Shown here: in pieces, positions 33,554 through 42,444 of the stretch
How positions within the stretch are numbered: position 1 is the stretch's first letter
How the letters are laid out: every line of letters starts with the position of its first letter
Source: an uncultured delta proteobacterium
GTDB taxonomy: Bacteria; Desulfobacterota; Desulfovibrionia; Desulfovibrionales; Desulfovibrionaceae
DNA length: 64,000 bases
Reading direction: 5' to 3'
NCBI GenBank assembly: GCA_903835685.1
Contig: CAILNX010000054.1
Location: 124,001 to 188,000, forward strand
Notes under the pieces: model-generated
Seen by the model: the letters and a program-made list of their open reading frames with translations, nothing else
Databases searched by the model: none
What the model was told of the DNA's origin: nothing
Made by a program: the position numbers and the translations under genes

Positions 33554-34441
33554 TCAGGGCTTAAGCTGGGATACGAGCATGCCGAGGAGCATCAGGCCGC
33601 AGCCTATAAGGGCGCGCAGTCCCAGGGTCTCGTCCAGGATCACCCACCCGGCCAGGGCCGCGAACAGGCCTTCCATGCTCAGGATGATGGAGGCGTGGGC
33701 GGGGTGAGCGTCCCTCTGGGCCACCACCTGGAGGGTGTAGGCCACGCCCACGGAGAGAAGCCCGCCATAGAGAATGGGCACGGCCGCATCCAAAATGGCC
33801 TGCCCGGACACGATCTCCGTGCAGGCGGCGGTGGCGAGGCTCAACACCGAGCAGACCAGGAACTGGGCCTGGGCCAGGCGCACGGGGTCCATGCGCGGGG
33901 AAAGCCGACCGATGAGCAGCACATGCCCGGCCCAGCACCCTGCGCCCAGAAGCTCCAGAAAATCCCCATGGGCTATGGTGAACTCCTCAGTGACGCTCAG
34001 GAAATAGAGCCCGACGGAGGCCAGGACCGCGCCCACCCAGGTCCCCCACCCGGGCCGCTGGCCCAGAAAGAGGCCCAGGAGTGGGACGATGACCACGTAG
34101 AGTCCGGTGATGAACCCGGCCTTGCCCGCCGTGGTGGTCACGATGCCCACCTGCTGGAGGGTGGCCCCGGCGAACAGGGCCAGCCCGGCCAGTCCCCCGG
34201 CCCAGACATAGGTCCAGACTGTGGCCTTGCGCACCATGGCTCCCGGGGCCTCGCTCGGGCGTCCCGAACGCAGGATCAGGGGGGTCAGGGCCAGCCCGCC
34301 CAGGGCGAAGCGAACCCCGTTGAAGGCCATGGGGCCGATGTGCTCCATGCCCACGCGCTGGGCCACAAAGGCCGCACCCCAGATCAGGGCCGTGAGCAGG
34401 AGCAGGAGATCAGCCCGAAGGGTCCGGGAATCCAGGGACAT
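33554..34441 (-). CDS. EamA/DMT-family permease
   Basis: The 295-residue protein has ten hydrophobic helices in two related halves, the EamA (drug/metabolite transporter) pattern; SRTLRADLLLLLTALIWGAAFVAQR is the typical first helix and GWVILDETLGLRALIGCGLMLLG the typical end of the second repeat. The substrate cannot be predicted. It starts six bases after the helicase stop, with TAAGGAG across the junction, so the two are co-translated. An exporter role for an amino acid is possible given dapF next to it, but this is only positional. Confidence 0.85.
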   Translation of the reverse strand: MSLDSRTLRADLLLLLTALIWGAAFVAQRVGMEHIGPMAFNGVRFALGGLALTPLILRSGRPSEAPGAMVRKATVWTYVWAGGLAGLALFAGATLQQVGIVTTTAGKAGFITGLYVVIVPLLGLFLGQRPGWGTWVGAVLASVGLYFLSVTEEFTIAHGDFLELLGAGCWAGHVLLIGRLSPRMDPVRLAQAQFLVCSVLSLATAACTEIVSGQAILDAAVPILYGGLLSVGVAYTLQVVAQRDAHPAHASIILSMEGLFAALAGWVILDETLGLRALIGCGLMLLGMLVSQLKP

Positions 34442-34447
34442 GACTCC

Positions 34448-37400
34448 TTACCAGTCCACGGGCAGCTTCACTTTCTGCCCGGCCTTGTTGGTGAACAGGA
34501 CGTGCTTGTTGGCCCGCCCGAAGAGATAGACATCCCGGGTGATGGCCACGTCCGCCCGGCAGTATTCGTCGATCAGGTCCATTCTTCCTTCTTTCCACCA
34601 GGCCAAGGCCTGCAATCCGTCTGCGGTCTTGCCCGCGTCCAGGGTGGCTTCGGCGATGTTGTCCAGCTTCAGCCGATAGCCCAGGCGACCGTATATATGG
34701 GTCAAAAGGTCCAGGGTGGGCAGCTTGCGGTACTCGAAGCGATGCACTCCGGCCAGGACCGCGTAGTCGAAGCGCGAAATATTAAAACCCACCACCAGGT
34801 CGAATTCGAGCAAGCGCTCGGCCAGCTCCGGGACCCTTTCTTCCTCATAACTGAAAAATTCATCCTTGCCCGAGTCATAGAGCACGGCCACGGACACGCC
34901 CATGCGGTCGGCCCGGTTCCAGCCGCCGACCTCCAGGGCCGAACGGCGGGTCTCGATGTCCAGGACCCCGAAGCGCAGCGGCCCGGGCCGCATCTCCATT
35001 GGCAGCATCATTTCTTCCACGACGCCAAACACCTCCACGGTTTCGCGAATCCCAGGCAACAACACCTCGGCCTTCGCCTTTTTCTCCCCGCCGCCATCTT
35101 TGGCCACTTTCGCCTGCCGCTCGCCCCACCCATACCCAAAAGTTTTGGGGGAGGGAGAGGGGTCCAGGGGAGAGGGAACCCCTTTTCCCAAAAAGGGGTT
35201 CCCTCTCCCCTGGTCTTGCTCTTCTCCCATTCCCCGCACCATCCCCTCCAGCATCAACCGGGCAGCGGCCTTGTCCATGGGGCGGTTGCCGGACCCGCAT
35301 TTGGGGGAATGCACGCAGGAGGGGCAGCCCAGTTCGCAGGGGCATCCGGCCACGACGGCCAGGGTGGAGCGCAGGAGGTCTCCGGCGTGGCGGAAGGCCT
35401 GGCGGGCCAGCCCGGCCCCTCCGGGCAGGCCGTCGTATATGAACACGGCCGGGCCGTCCACCTGGGGATGAAAGGGGGTGGAGATGCCGCCCAGGTCATT
35501 GCGGTCGGCCAGGACCAGCAGCGGAAGGATGCCGATGGCAGCATGCTCCAGGGCGTGGATGCCGCCCATGAAATGGAGCTGGGCCTCTTCAGTGGCCCGC
35601 ATCAGGGGCTTGGGGATCTCGAACCACAGACCTTCGGTCTCGAAGATCAGGGGGGGCAGGTCCAGGGGCACCAGGGTCAGCAGCGCCCCGCCCCGGACCT
35701 GGCGCTTTTCATAGCCGGTGACCTGGTCCGTGACCCTGAGCCGACCAAAGGCGACCCGGGTCCCGCCCAGGTCGGCCTGGCCCTGGATGTCCAGGATTTC
35801 CGTGGATTTCTCCCCCCGGGTGCGGGTGTAGTAGCCCACCCGGGCGGGCGCGGCGCGCACCGTGGCTGTGCTGAAATCCAGCTCGGTGATCAGATAGGTC
35901 TTGCCCCGGTGCAGATACACGGCTCCGGGGTGGGTCTCGGTGTGCGCCCGAAGGCCATCGATCAGGCCGATGACCTTGCCGGTGGTGGTGTCCTCGATGG
36001 TCATGGTCCGGCCGGCGCCGCGCAGGTCCACGTCCTGATGGGGCCGCTTGGCCGCCGCGTGCAGTTCCCACCCGTCGGCCGAGCGTAGGAGCAGTCCCCG
36101 GTCGGCCATGTCCTGGGCCAGGGAGAGGACGGCGGGCGCGGCCAGGAAATCCTCCAGTTCCGGGCCAGGACCCAGGCGCAGGGGGAGCTCGGCTGCGGCG
36201 CAGACCAGGTGGCGCTCCAGGATGACCGGGTTGTGGGGATTGACCACGGCATCCTCGGGCGGCCGGGAAAAGAAATCATCGGGATTGCGCATGAAATACT
36301 GGTCCAGGGCGTCCTCCTGGGCCACCAGGGCCAGGACGCTGTCGCGCTGAGCCCGGCCCACCCGGCCCCCGCGCTGCCAGGTCTGCATGATGGTGCCGGG
36401 GTAGCCCACCAGGATGCACAGATCCAGGCCACCGATGTCGATGCCCAGTTCCAGGGCGCTGGTGGAGATCACGGCCAGGAGTTCACCCGAAGTCATGCGG
36501 GCCTCGATCTCCCGGCGCTCGGCAGGCAGGAACCCGGCCCGGTAGGCGCTGATGCGGCCCTTGAATTTGCCCGAGCGTTCGGCGGCCCACAGGGCGATGA
36601 GTTCGGTCATCTTGCGGGACTGGGTGTACACGATGGTGCGCAGGCCCTGTTCCAGCCCGGCCTGGAGGAGTTGGATGGCCGCTCCGGACGGGCTTTCCTC
36701 GGGATTGAGGAAAAGCACGTGGCGTCTGGCCCGGGCCGCGCCGGACTCGGTCACGGCCGTGACCGGCAGGCCGGTCAGTTCGGCGCAGAGTTCGGCCGGA
36801 TTGCCCACGGTGGCCGAGGAAAAGATGAAGGTGGGCTCGGACCCGTAATAGCGGCAGATGCGCAGGAGCCGCCGGAAGACCTGGGCCATGTGCGCGCCCA
36901 TGACCCCCCGGTAGGTGTGTACCTCGTCCACCACCACGTAGGAGAGCCCGGCGAAGAATTTGGCCCAGGTCCCGTGGTGGGCCAGAAGGGAGAGGTGGAC
37001 CATCTCCGGGTTGGTCATGAGCACATTGGGCAGGGTCTTGCGGACCTTCTCCCGATCCGAGGGCTTGGTGTCCCCGTCGTACAAGGCGGCCCGGGGGCCG
37101 GGCGCGGGCAGGAGTCCGGCCAGTTCGCCAAAGGCCCGCCACTGGTCCTGGGCCAAGGCCTTCAAGGGGAAGAGGTACAGGGCTCGGGCTTCGGGATTGG
37201 CCAGGACCGCCTCAATGACCGGGAGATTGTAGACCAGGGTCTTGCCGCTGGCCGTGGGCGTGGCGATGACCACGTGGCTGCCCTCACGGGCCAGGTCCAT
37301 GGCCTGGGTCTGGTGGGCGTAAAGGCGGTCCACGCCAAGGGCCCTTACGGCGGCGGCCAGGGCTTTCGGCCAGGGCCGGGCCGGGTCGGCGTAGCAGGCC

Positions 37401-37507
37401 TCGGCCCCCGGAAGAATCCGGTGGTGCACGATCTGGGGACCCAGGCGGGGCGAATCTTTGAGGGCGTCGATGTACGCCTGGATGGTGGAGGACATGGCTT
37501 GAGGCAA
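34448..37507 (-). CDS. MrfA-like DEAD-box helicase fused to an MrfB-like 3'-5' exonuclease
   Basis: 1019 residues. The N-terminal 480 hold a superfamily 2 helicase (Q-like YAHQTQAM, Walker A ATPTASGKT, VVVDEVHTYRG, SSATVGNP, GRVGRAQR). A DUF1998/MZB region follows, with CPCELGCPSC and CG near 720-735 as a four-cysteine zinc site. After a linker (about 755-800) comes an RNase H-like exonuclease from about 840 (LDIETRR, VGFNISRFDYAVL, YCRADVAITRD: a DEDD set). In Bacillus the helicase (YprA/MrfA) and the exonuclease (YprB/MrfB) are separate proteins for excision of mitomycin lesions; here they are one chain. The linker is encoded by a palindromic repeat (35136-35213). Confidence 0.88.
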   Translation of the reverse strand: MPQAMSSTIQAYIDALKDSPRLGPQIVHHRILPGAEACYADPARPWPKALAAAVRALGVDRLYAHQTQAMDLAREGSHVVIATPTASGKTLVYNLPVIEAVLANPEARALYLFPLKALAQDQWRAFGELAGLLPAPGPRAALYDGDTKPSDREKVRKTLPNVLMTNPEMVHLSLLAHHGTWAKFFAGLSYVVVDEVHTYRGVMGAHMAQVFRRLLRICRYYGSEPTFIFSSATVGNPAELCAELTGLPVTAVTESGAARARRHVLFLNPEESPSGAAIQLLQAGLEQGLRTIVYTQSRKMTELIALWAAERSGKFKGRISAYRAGFLPAERREIEARMTSGELLAVISTSALELGIDIGGLDLCILVGYPGTIMQTWQRGGRVGRAQRDSVLALVAQEDALDQYFMRNPDDFFSRPPEDAVVNPHNPVILERHLVCAAAELPLRLGPGPELEDFLAAPAVLSLAQDMADRGLLLRSADGWELHAAAKRPHQDVDLRGAGRTMTIEDTTTGKVIGLIDGLRAHTETHPGAVYLHRGKTYLITELDFSTATVRAAPARVGYYTRTRGEKSTEILDIQGQADLGGTRVAFGRLRVTDQVTGYEKRQVRGGALLTLVPLDLPPLIFETEGLWFEIPKPLMRATEEAQLHFMGGIHALEHAAIGILPLLVLADRNDLGGISTPFHPQVDGPAVFIYDGLPGGAGLARQAFRHAGDLLRSTLAVVAGCPCELGCPSCVHSPKCGSGNRPMDKAAARLMLEGMVRGMGEEQDQGRGNPFLGKGVPSPLDPSPSPKTFGYGWGERQAKVAKDGGGEKKAKAEVLLPGIRETVEVFGVVEEMMLPMEMRPGPLRFGVLDIETRRSALEVGGWNRADRMGVSVAVLYDSGKDEFFSYEEERVPELAERLLEFDLVVGFNISRFDYAVLAGVHRFEYRKLPTLDLLTHIYGRLGYRLKLDNIAEATLDAGKTADGLQALAWWKEGRMDLIDEYCRADVAITRDVYLFGRANKHVLFTNKAGQKVKLPVDW
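35136..35213. repeat. Palindromic repeat element inside the helicase-exonuclease gene
   Basis: Two inverted repeats lie side by side: CCCAAAA/TTTTGGG (35136-35150, one-base centre) and a perfect 23-bp arm pair (35164-35186 with 35191-35213, four-base loop). They keep the reading frame open and encode a Gly/Pro/Ser-rich linker (RGNPFLGKGVPSPLDPSPSP) between the DUF1998 and exonuclease domains. This has the look of a mobile palindromic repeat family inserted in frame; other copies are not in the window. Confidence 0.8.
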
Positions 37508-37584
37508 GAGGTAACGCCGGGCCAGGGGAAAGGCAAGGTGGTCAGGTTCGTTTCAAAAAAATCACATTTTCTTCACTTTGCCCC

Positions 37585-37618
37585 TTGACCCGGCTTCCAT
37601 CGTGCTTATCTCTATAAT
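37585..37618 (+). promoter_or_regulatory. Promoter of the structured RNA
   Basis: TATAAT (37613-37618) is a perfect -10 box in an AT-richer stretch. TTGACC (37585-37590) resembles a -35 box; the spacer to TATAAT is 22 bases, but TATCTC at 37607 gives 16. The start of transcription would be close to 37620-37625. Confidence 0.6.
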
Positions 37619-37619
37619 T

Positions 37620-38068
37620 ACCATCGGGGCAGTCCCGCTGGATCGGTTGAACCCCTAACGGAGGTTGGAATCGAATAAACACTGTCTCCCATACCAGGCG
37701 CAACGAGGCGCCCCGTAGGGAGGGCCACCGGTAGGCGATTGAGTCGCCCAGAAAAGCCGAAAGGCTACGCGAGGCGAACGGCCGGTCGGATCCGGCAAGC
37801 AGAACCGGTTGGCTCTTCCGTTGATGACTAAAACGTGAGCATCATCGGAAGAAGAGCAGAGAGATTCGACCAGTGTTCAGTCGAGAGCAAAGTTGAAGTT
37901 TTTTGTACCGGTACAGCGACAAGACGAGTTCATGCAGACAGAGCAACCGTCTTTAGGAAAACCTAGGTTGAGAAGAGCGAATCAGGCTTCACCAGCGTAA
38001 AAGCTCTGAATCTGAAACGTCAAAGGCATAAGGCCCCGTCGTGGTAACGCGACGGGGCCTCTTTTTTG
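37620..38068 (+). ncRNA. Structured noncoding RNA of about 450 nt, class not recognised
   Basis: No plausible coding frame covers this stretch, yet it has a promoter at its left end and a perfect terminator at its right. It is full of short helices: GGGG/CCCC (37626/37652), CTCCC/GGGAG (37686/37718) enclosing GGCGC/GCGCC, GGCGA/TCGCC (37734/37744), AGCC-GAAA-GGCT (37755-37766, GNRA loop), GCCGG/CCGGC (37781/37792), CTTCCG/CGGAAG enclosing TGATG/CATCA (37815-37851), TCGAC/GTCGA (37866/37880), CAACC/GGTTG enclosing TAGG-AAAA-CCTA (37944-37970) and AGAGC/GCTCT (37974/38003). Length is close to RNase P or tmRNA, but the conserved GAGGAAAGTC of RNase P and the tmRNA ends and tag are not found. It is divergent from the helicase gene and converges with dnaE. 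Confidence 0.7.
38031..38067 (+). terminator. Rho-independent terminator of the structured RNA
   Basis: AGGCCCCGTC (38031-38040) pairs perfectly with GACGGGGCCT (38051-38060) over a 10-base loop, then C and six T. The stem may also help end dnaE transcripts from the other strand, though no T-run follows on that side. Confidence 0.9.
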
Positions 38069-38100
38069 GCCTGTTCCGGGCCAGGCATCCCCTCTCGGGG

Positions 38101-41100
38101 TCAGGCCGCGGGGCGGCAGCCAGCCAGGAGCCCGGCCTGCCAGGCCTCGATTTCCTTCCAGAAGTCCGGCCCGGGCTGGACCTTGAATATTTCCCCCAGG
38201 GTCAGGGAGCAGAGGCACTGGTCCAGGCGCACCTGCACCTTGACCGGGACGTGGCCGGGGTAGCGGGCCAGGATGGCCTTGAGCCCCTCCAGGTCATCGA
38301 CGCCCGGGTCCTGGGGGCTCAAGGGCACCAGCACGGGTGCCGCAGCCTGGCTCACGCTCTCGGTCAGCAGGGTCATGGACTCGGCCAGGATCTTGACCGC
38401 GCGCGGGCCGTCGTCCCCATCCCCTTGGTCCTTGTTGTCGATTTTGGCCACCACCAGGAGCGGCTGGTCGTTGCCCAAAAGGTGCTTCACCAGGGCATAG
38501 ACCTGGGGCAGGATGGTCATCTCGCCAATGGCCGAGAGATCCTCAATCCCGCAAAAGGCCATCTTGTCCCCTTTCTTGGTGATGTATTCCTTGACCGCAG
38601 TGACGATGAGCGCGGTCTTGACCTGCGAGCCGTTGGCCATCTCCCGGCATTCGTCCAGAGGGGTCACGTGCAGGCGGCGCAGGTCCCGCTGAAAGGCCAG
38701 GAGGGGATGGCTGCTCAAAAAAAAGCCCAGGGCCTCTTTTTCCAGGCGCAGCTTTTCCTCATCCGGCCATTCCGGGGTGGACAGCTCTTCCAGGCGCGGC
38801 CCCGGGACCTTGGTCTCCGCCCCGCCGCCCCCGAGCATGCCCAGCATGGAGATCATGCCGCTGGCCTCGGACTTGGCCTTGGCCTGGCCGTGGGACACGG
38901 CCTTGTCCAGGGAGGCCAGGAGCCCGGCCCGGGTGGGGCCGAAATGGTCCATGCCCCCGCTGGTGATGAGATACTCAATGACCCGCTTGGTGCATTTGCG
39001 CAAATTCACCCGGGCGCAGAAGTCCACCAGGTCCAGATACGGCCCATTCGTCTCCCGCTCGGCGATGATTTCCCGGATGGCCTCCTCGCCCACGTTCTTG
39101 ATGCCGCCCAGGCCGAAGATGATGTTGCCCTCGATGATGGAGAAGCGGAGCTGGCTTACGTTGATGTCGGGCTTGAGCACGGTCAGGCCCATTTCCCGGC
39201 AGGCGTTGATGTACTTGAAGACCTTGTCCTGGTTCTCCTGCTCCGAGCTGATGAGCGCGGCCATGAACTCCACGGGAAAATGGGCTTTCAGGTAGGCGGT
39301 GAAATAGGAGATGAGGGCATAGGCCGCGCTGTGGGACTTGTTGAACCCGTACTCGGCGAACTTCTCCATCAAATCGAAGATGTCGTTGGCCTGCTTCTCG
39401 GGAATGTCTTTGGCCCGCGCGCCTTCCAGGAACCGCTGGCGCTGGGCGGCCATCTCGGCCGCGTTCTTCTTGCCCATGGCCCGGCGCAGGAGGTCGCCCT
39501 CACCCAGGGAGTACCCGGCCAGGACCTGGGCGATGTTCATGACCTGTTCCTGGTACACGATGACCCCGTAGGTGGGCCTTAAGCAGTCTTCCAGGAGCGG
39601 GTGGGGGTACTCGACCTTGACCTCGCCATGCTTGCGCATGATGAATTCCTCGACCATGCCCGAGCCTAAGGGGCCGGGCCGGTACAGGGCCAGCATGGCG
39701 ATGATGTCCTCGAAGCAGTTGGGTTTGAGCATGCGCAGGTATTTGCGCATGCCCGAGCTTTCCACCTGGAACACGCCGTCGGTGTCCCCCCGGGAGAAGG
39801 TTTCATAGGCCTTCTGGTCGGTCAGGGCCAGGGTGTCCAGGTCCGGGGCCTTCTTGCCCTGGCCCCGGATGAGCTCCAGGCAGTCCTCGATGACGGTCAT
39901 GTTGCGCAGGCCCAGAAAGTCGAACTTGATGAGCCCGACCTTTTCCACCCGCTTCATGTCGAACTGGGTGACGGTCTCACCCTTCTTCCCCTTGTACAGC
40001 GGGAGGTACTCGGTCATGGGCTTGTCCGAGATGACCACCCCGGCCGCATGGGTGGAGGCGTGGCGGCAGAGGCCTTCCAGGCGGCGGGACACGTCCAGGA
40101 GCTTCTTGATCCGGGCGTCGCCGTTGGCCAGAATCTGGATCTCCGGCTCCTTTTCCAGGGCCTTGGCAATGGTCATTTTCAGCTCGTCCGGGATGAGCTT
40201 GGCGATCTTGTCCGTCTCGCCAAAGCTCATGCCCAGGGCCCGGCCCACGTCCCGAACCACGGCCTTGGCCTTCATGGTCCCAAAGGTGGTGATCTGGGCC
40301 ACGGAGTCCTCGCCGTACTTCTCGGACACGTAGCGGATGACCTCGGTGCGACGGCGCTCGCAGAAGTCCACGTCGATGTCCGGCATGCTCACCCGCTCCA
40401 CGTTCAGGAAGCGCTCGAACAGCAGGTTGTACGGGATGGGGTCCAAGTTGGTGATGCGCAAGGCCCAGGCCACCAGTGACCCGGCCGCTGATCCGCGGCC
40501 CGGACCGACCGGGATGCCATTGTCCTTGGCCCAGTTGATGAAATCCTGCACGATGAGGAAATAGGCCTGGAAGCCCATCTTGGCGATGACCTCCAACTCG
40601 TATTCCAGACGCTCCCAGTAGGCGGGCCCGTCCACTTCATAGGTGATCTGGGCCAGGCGCTTCTTCAAGCCCTCCCGGGCCAGTTTCTGGAATTCCGTCT
40701 CAATGGTCATGCCCTCGGCCAGGGCATAGGCCGGGAAATGGTGCTTGCCGAGCTCGAGCTCCAGGTTGCAGGCCTCGGCGATGCGCTGGGTGTTCTCAAT
40801 GGCCGCCGGGCAGTGGGCAAAGGCCGCCTCCATCTCCTCCGGGGCCTTGAAATAGAGCTCCCTGGTCTCGAAATGCATGCGCCGGGGCGTGTCCACCGTG
40901 GTGGCGGTCTGAATGCACAAAAGGAGATCGTGGGCCTCGTAGTCGTCAGCGCTCAAGTAATGGCAGTCGTTGGTGGCCACCAGGGGCAGGCCTGTGCGCT
41001 TGGCGGTCTCCAGGAGCAGGTCGTTGACCCGGTACTGCTCCACGAGCTTGTTGTCCTGGAGTTCGAGATAGAAATTCCCGGGAAACAGGGACGCGTATTC

Positions 41101-41583
41101 CCGGGCCCTCTCCACCCCGGCCTCCAGCCCCTCGTTCATGAGCGTGCGCGGGACCTCTCCGGCCAGGCAGGCGGACAGGGCGATGAGCCCTTCCCCGTGC
41201 TGCTTCAACAGCTCCTTGTCCACCCGGGGTTTGTAGTGGAAGCCTTCGATGTAGCCCTTGGAGACCATGCGCACCAGGTTCCGGTACCCGGTCAGGTCCT
41301 TGGCCAGGAGCACCAGATGGTGGCCGGCCTCGCCCGAGGATTTGGCGGTCTTCTGGGTGCGGCTGCCCGGGGCCACGTAGACCTCGCAACCGATAATGGG
41401 TTTCAAGCCCGCGTCCTTGGCCGTCATGTAGAAGGTCAGGGCTCCGAACATGTTGCCGTGGTCGGTGATGGCCACGGCAGGCATGCCGAAGTCCTTGGCC
41501 TTGCGGCACAAATCCTTCAAGCGGATGGCCCCGTCGAGCAGGCTGTATTCGGTATGGCAGTGGAGATGGACAAAATCAGACAT
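38101..41583 (-). CDS. dnaE: DNA polymerase III alpha subunit
   Basis: The replicative polymerase subunit. 1160 residues, the usual DnaE length. The N-terminal PHP domain has HLHCHTEYSLLDG and ITDHGNM with intact metal ligands. The C-family polymerase core has GPGRGSAAGSLVAW and PDIDVDFCERRR, with the catalytic aspartates. Finger, tandem helix-hairpin-helix and OB-fold regions follow (near 1000-1080), with a short C-terminal tail. It is transcribed alone toward the structured RNA. The ATG follows a GGGGG tract. Confidence 0.96.
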   Translation of the reverse strand: MSDFVHLHCHTEYSLLDGAIRLKDLCRKAKDFGMPAVAITDHGNMFGALTFYMTAKDAGLKPIIGCEVYVAPGSRTQKTAKSSGEAGHHLVLLAKDLTGYRNLVRMVSKGYIEGFHYKPRVDKELLKQHGEGLIALSACLAGEVPRTLMNEGLEAGVERAREYASLFPGNFYLELQDNKLVEQYRVNDLLLETAKRTGLPLVATNDCHYLSADDYEAHDLLLCIQTATTVDTPRRMHFETRELYFKAPEEMEAAFAHCPAAIENTQRIAEACNLELELGKHHFPAYALAEGMTIETEFQKLAREGLKKRLAQITYEVDGPAYWERLEYELEVIAKMGFQAYFLIVQDFINWAKDNGIPVGPGRGSAAGSLVAWALRITNLDPIPYNLLFERFLNVERVSMPDIDVDFCERRRTEVIRYVSEKYGEDSVAQITTFGTMKAKAVVRDVGRALGMSFGETDKIAKLIPDELKMTIAKALEKEPEIQILANGDARIKKLLDVSRRLEGLCRHASTHAAGVVISDKPMTEYLPLYKGKKGETVTQFDMKRVEKVGLIKFDFLGLRNMTVIEDCLELIRGQGKKAPDLDTLALTDQKAYETFSRGDTDGVFQVESSGMRKYLRMLKPNCFEDIIAMLALYRPGPLGSGMVEEFIMRKHGEVKVEYPHPLLEDCLRPTYGVIVYQEQVMNIAQVLAGYSLGEGDLLRRAMGKKNAAEMAAQRQRFLEGARAKDIPEKQANDIFDLMEKFAEYGFNKSHSAAYALISYFTAYLKAHFPVEFMAALISSEQENQDKVFKYINACREMGLTVLKPDINVSQLRFSIIEGNIIFGLGGIKNVGEEAIREIIAERETNGPYLDLVDFCARVNLRKCTKRVIEYLITSGGMDHFGPTRAGLLASLDKAVSHGQAKAKSEASGMISMLGMLGGGGAETKVPGPRLEELSTPEWPDEEKLRLEKEALGFFLSSHPLLAFQRDLRRLHVTPLDECREMANGSQVKTALIVTAVKEYITKKGDKMAFCGIEDLSAIGEMTILPQVYALVKHLLGNDQPLLVVAKIDNKDQGDGDDGPRAVKILAESMTLLTESVSQAAAPVLVPLSPQDPGVDDLEGLKAILARYPGHVPVKVQVRLDQCLCSLTLGEIFKVQPGPDFWKEIEAWQAGLLAGCRPAA

Positions 41584-41856
41584 GCTGGCCCCCGGGTTGC
41601 GGACCTGTCGGCCCGACCGTCCTGACCTTACCCCAAGGGGACAGGGATGAAAAGCGACAGCGCTCCGGTCCCTGCGGCAGAGGTGATTGATCCCATGGCA
41701 GGGCCATTTCCCCGTGACATTTCGGCGGACATTTTGTATGCATCGCGGCTATCTGCGTTCGCATAATAGGCCCGCGAGGCCTGATTCTCCGGCCGGTGAG
41801 TGAGCGCTGACAAATGTTGAGTCCGCAACGACGCCACAGCAAAGGGGGGCCGCTCC
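41584..41856. other. Divergent regulatory region between dnaE and the HTH-cupin gene
   Basis: The 273-base gap separates two divergent genes. GACATTT and GACATTTT occur 15 bases apart (about 41716-41738), and a TGCGTTCGCA palindrome (41755-41764) touches a CATAAT that could be a -10 box for the plus-strand operon. These are possible operators for the HTH-cupin protein encoded next door; the assignment is only positional. No gene is seen here. Confidence 0.35.
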
Positions 41857-42426
41857 ATGGATACGAAAAAAGTGGGTGGGCGCATCCGCGTTTACCGGGA
41901 ACAGAAAAAATTGAGCCTCGACGAATTCAGCCAGCGCACGGGAATTCCCGTGGATTTCCTGGCCGCCGTGGAATCCGGGACCGTGCAGGCCCCCTTAGGA
42001 CCTCTGGTGAAGATCGCCCGGGTCCTGGGCCAGCGTCTGGGCACCTTCCTGGACGACCAGGTCACCGGCGATCCCCTCATCGTGCGCGCCGGCGAGCGCA
42101 TGAAGCAGCTTCAGTCCCATTGCCAGGGGGCGGAGAAGCCCGCCTACGATTACTACTCCCTGGGCCAGGGCAAGAGCGACCGGCACATGGAGCCCTTTTT
42201 CATCGAGATCGACCCCTCCTCGGAAAAGAACACCGACCTGGCCTCCCACGAGGGCGAGGAGTTCATCGTGGTGGTCTCGGGCAGGCTCCGGGTGGTCTAC
42301 GGCAAGGAGGACAAGGTGCTGGAGCCAGGCGACAGCGTGTATTTCAATTCCGTGGTGCCGCATCTGGTGTGCACCTCGGGCGGCCAGAAGGCCGAGATTT
42401 TCGCCGTGATTTACATTCCGGAGTAG
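41857..42426 (+). CDS. XRE-family regulator with cupin sensor domain (first copy)
   Basis: 189 residues: an N-terminal HTH (GGRIRVYREQKKLSLDEFSQRTGIP, FLAAVESG) and a C-terminal cupin (about 110-189; HEGEEFIVVVSGRLRVVYG and GDSVYFNSVVPH supply the metal-binding set). HTH-cupin proteins usually sense a small molecule or metal and repress adjacent genes. The stop is followed at once by an acyl-CoA ligase gene, which suggests it controls its own operon. The second half of the operon repeats this gene pair. Confidence 0.88.
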   Translation: MDTKKVGGRIRVYREQKKLSLDEFSQRTGIPVDFLAAVESGTVQAPLGPLVKIARVLGQRLGTFLDDQVTGDPLIVRAGERMKQLQSHCQGAEKPAYDYYSLGQGKSDRHMEPFFIEIDPSSEKNTDLASHEGEEFIVVVSGRLRVVYGKEDKVLEPGDSVYFNSVVPHLVCTSGGQKAEIFAVIYIPE

Positions 42427-42444
42427 ATGGCAGGAGCAATGAGC

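Noticed and set aside
33524-36088. Very long plus-strand open frame (854 residues) opposite dapF, EamA and the helicase
   Set aside because: Its translation is Gly/Gln/His-rich without domains, a typical antisense shadow in GC-rich DNA.
37620-37700. FMN-riboswitch-like start (CGGGGCAG) in the structured RNA
   Set aside because: Only a few bases match; the later conserved FMN segments are absent, and no riboflavin gene follows.
38041-39582. Long plus-strand frame opposite dnaE
   Set aside because: Antisense shadow of dnaE; no ribosome site and no recognisable domain.
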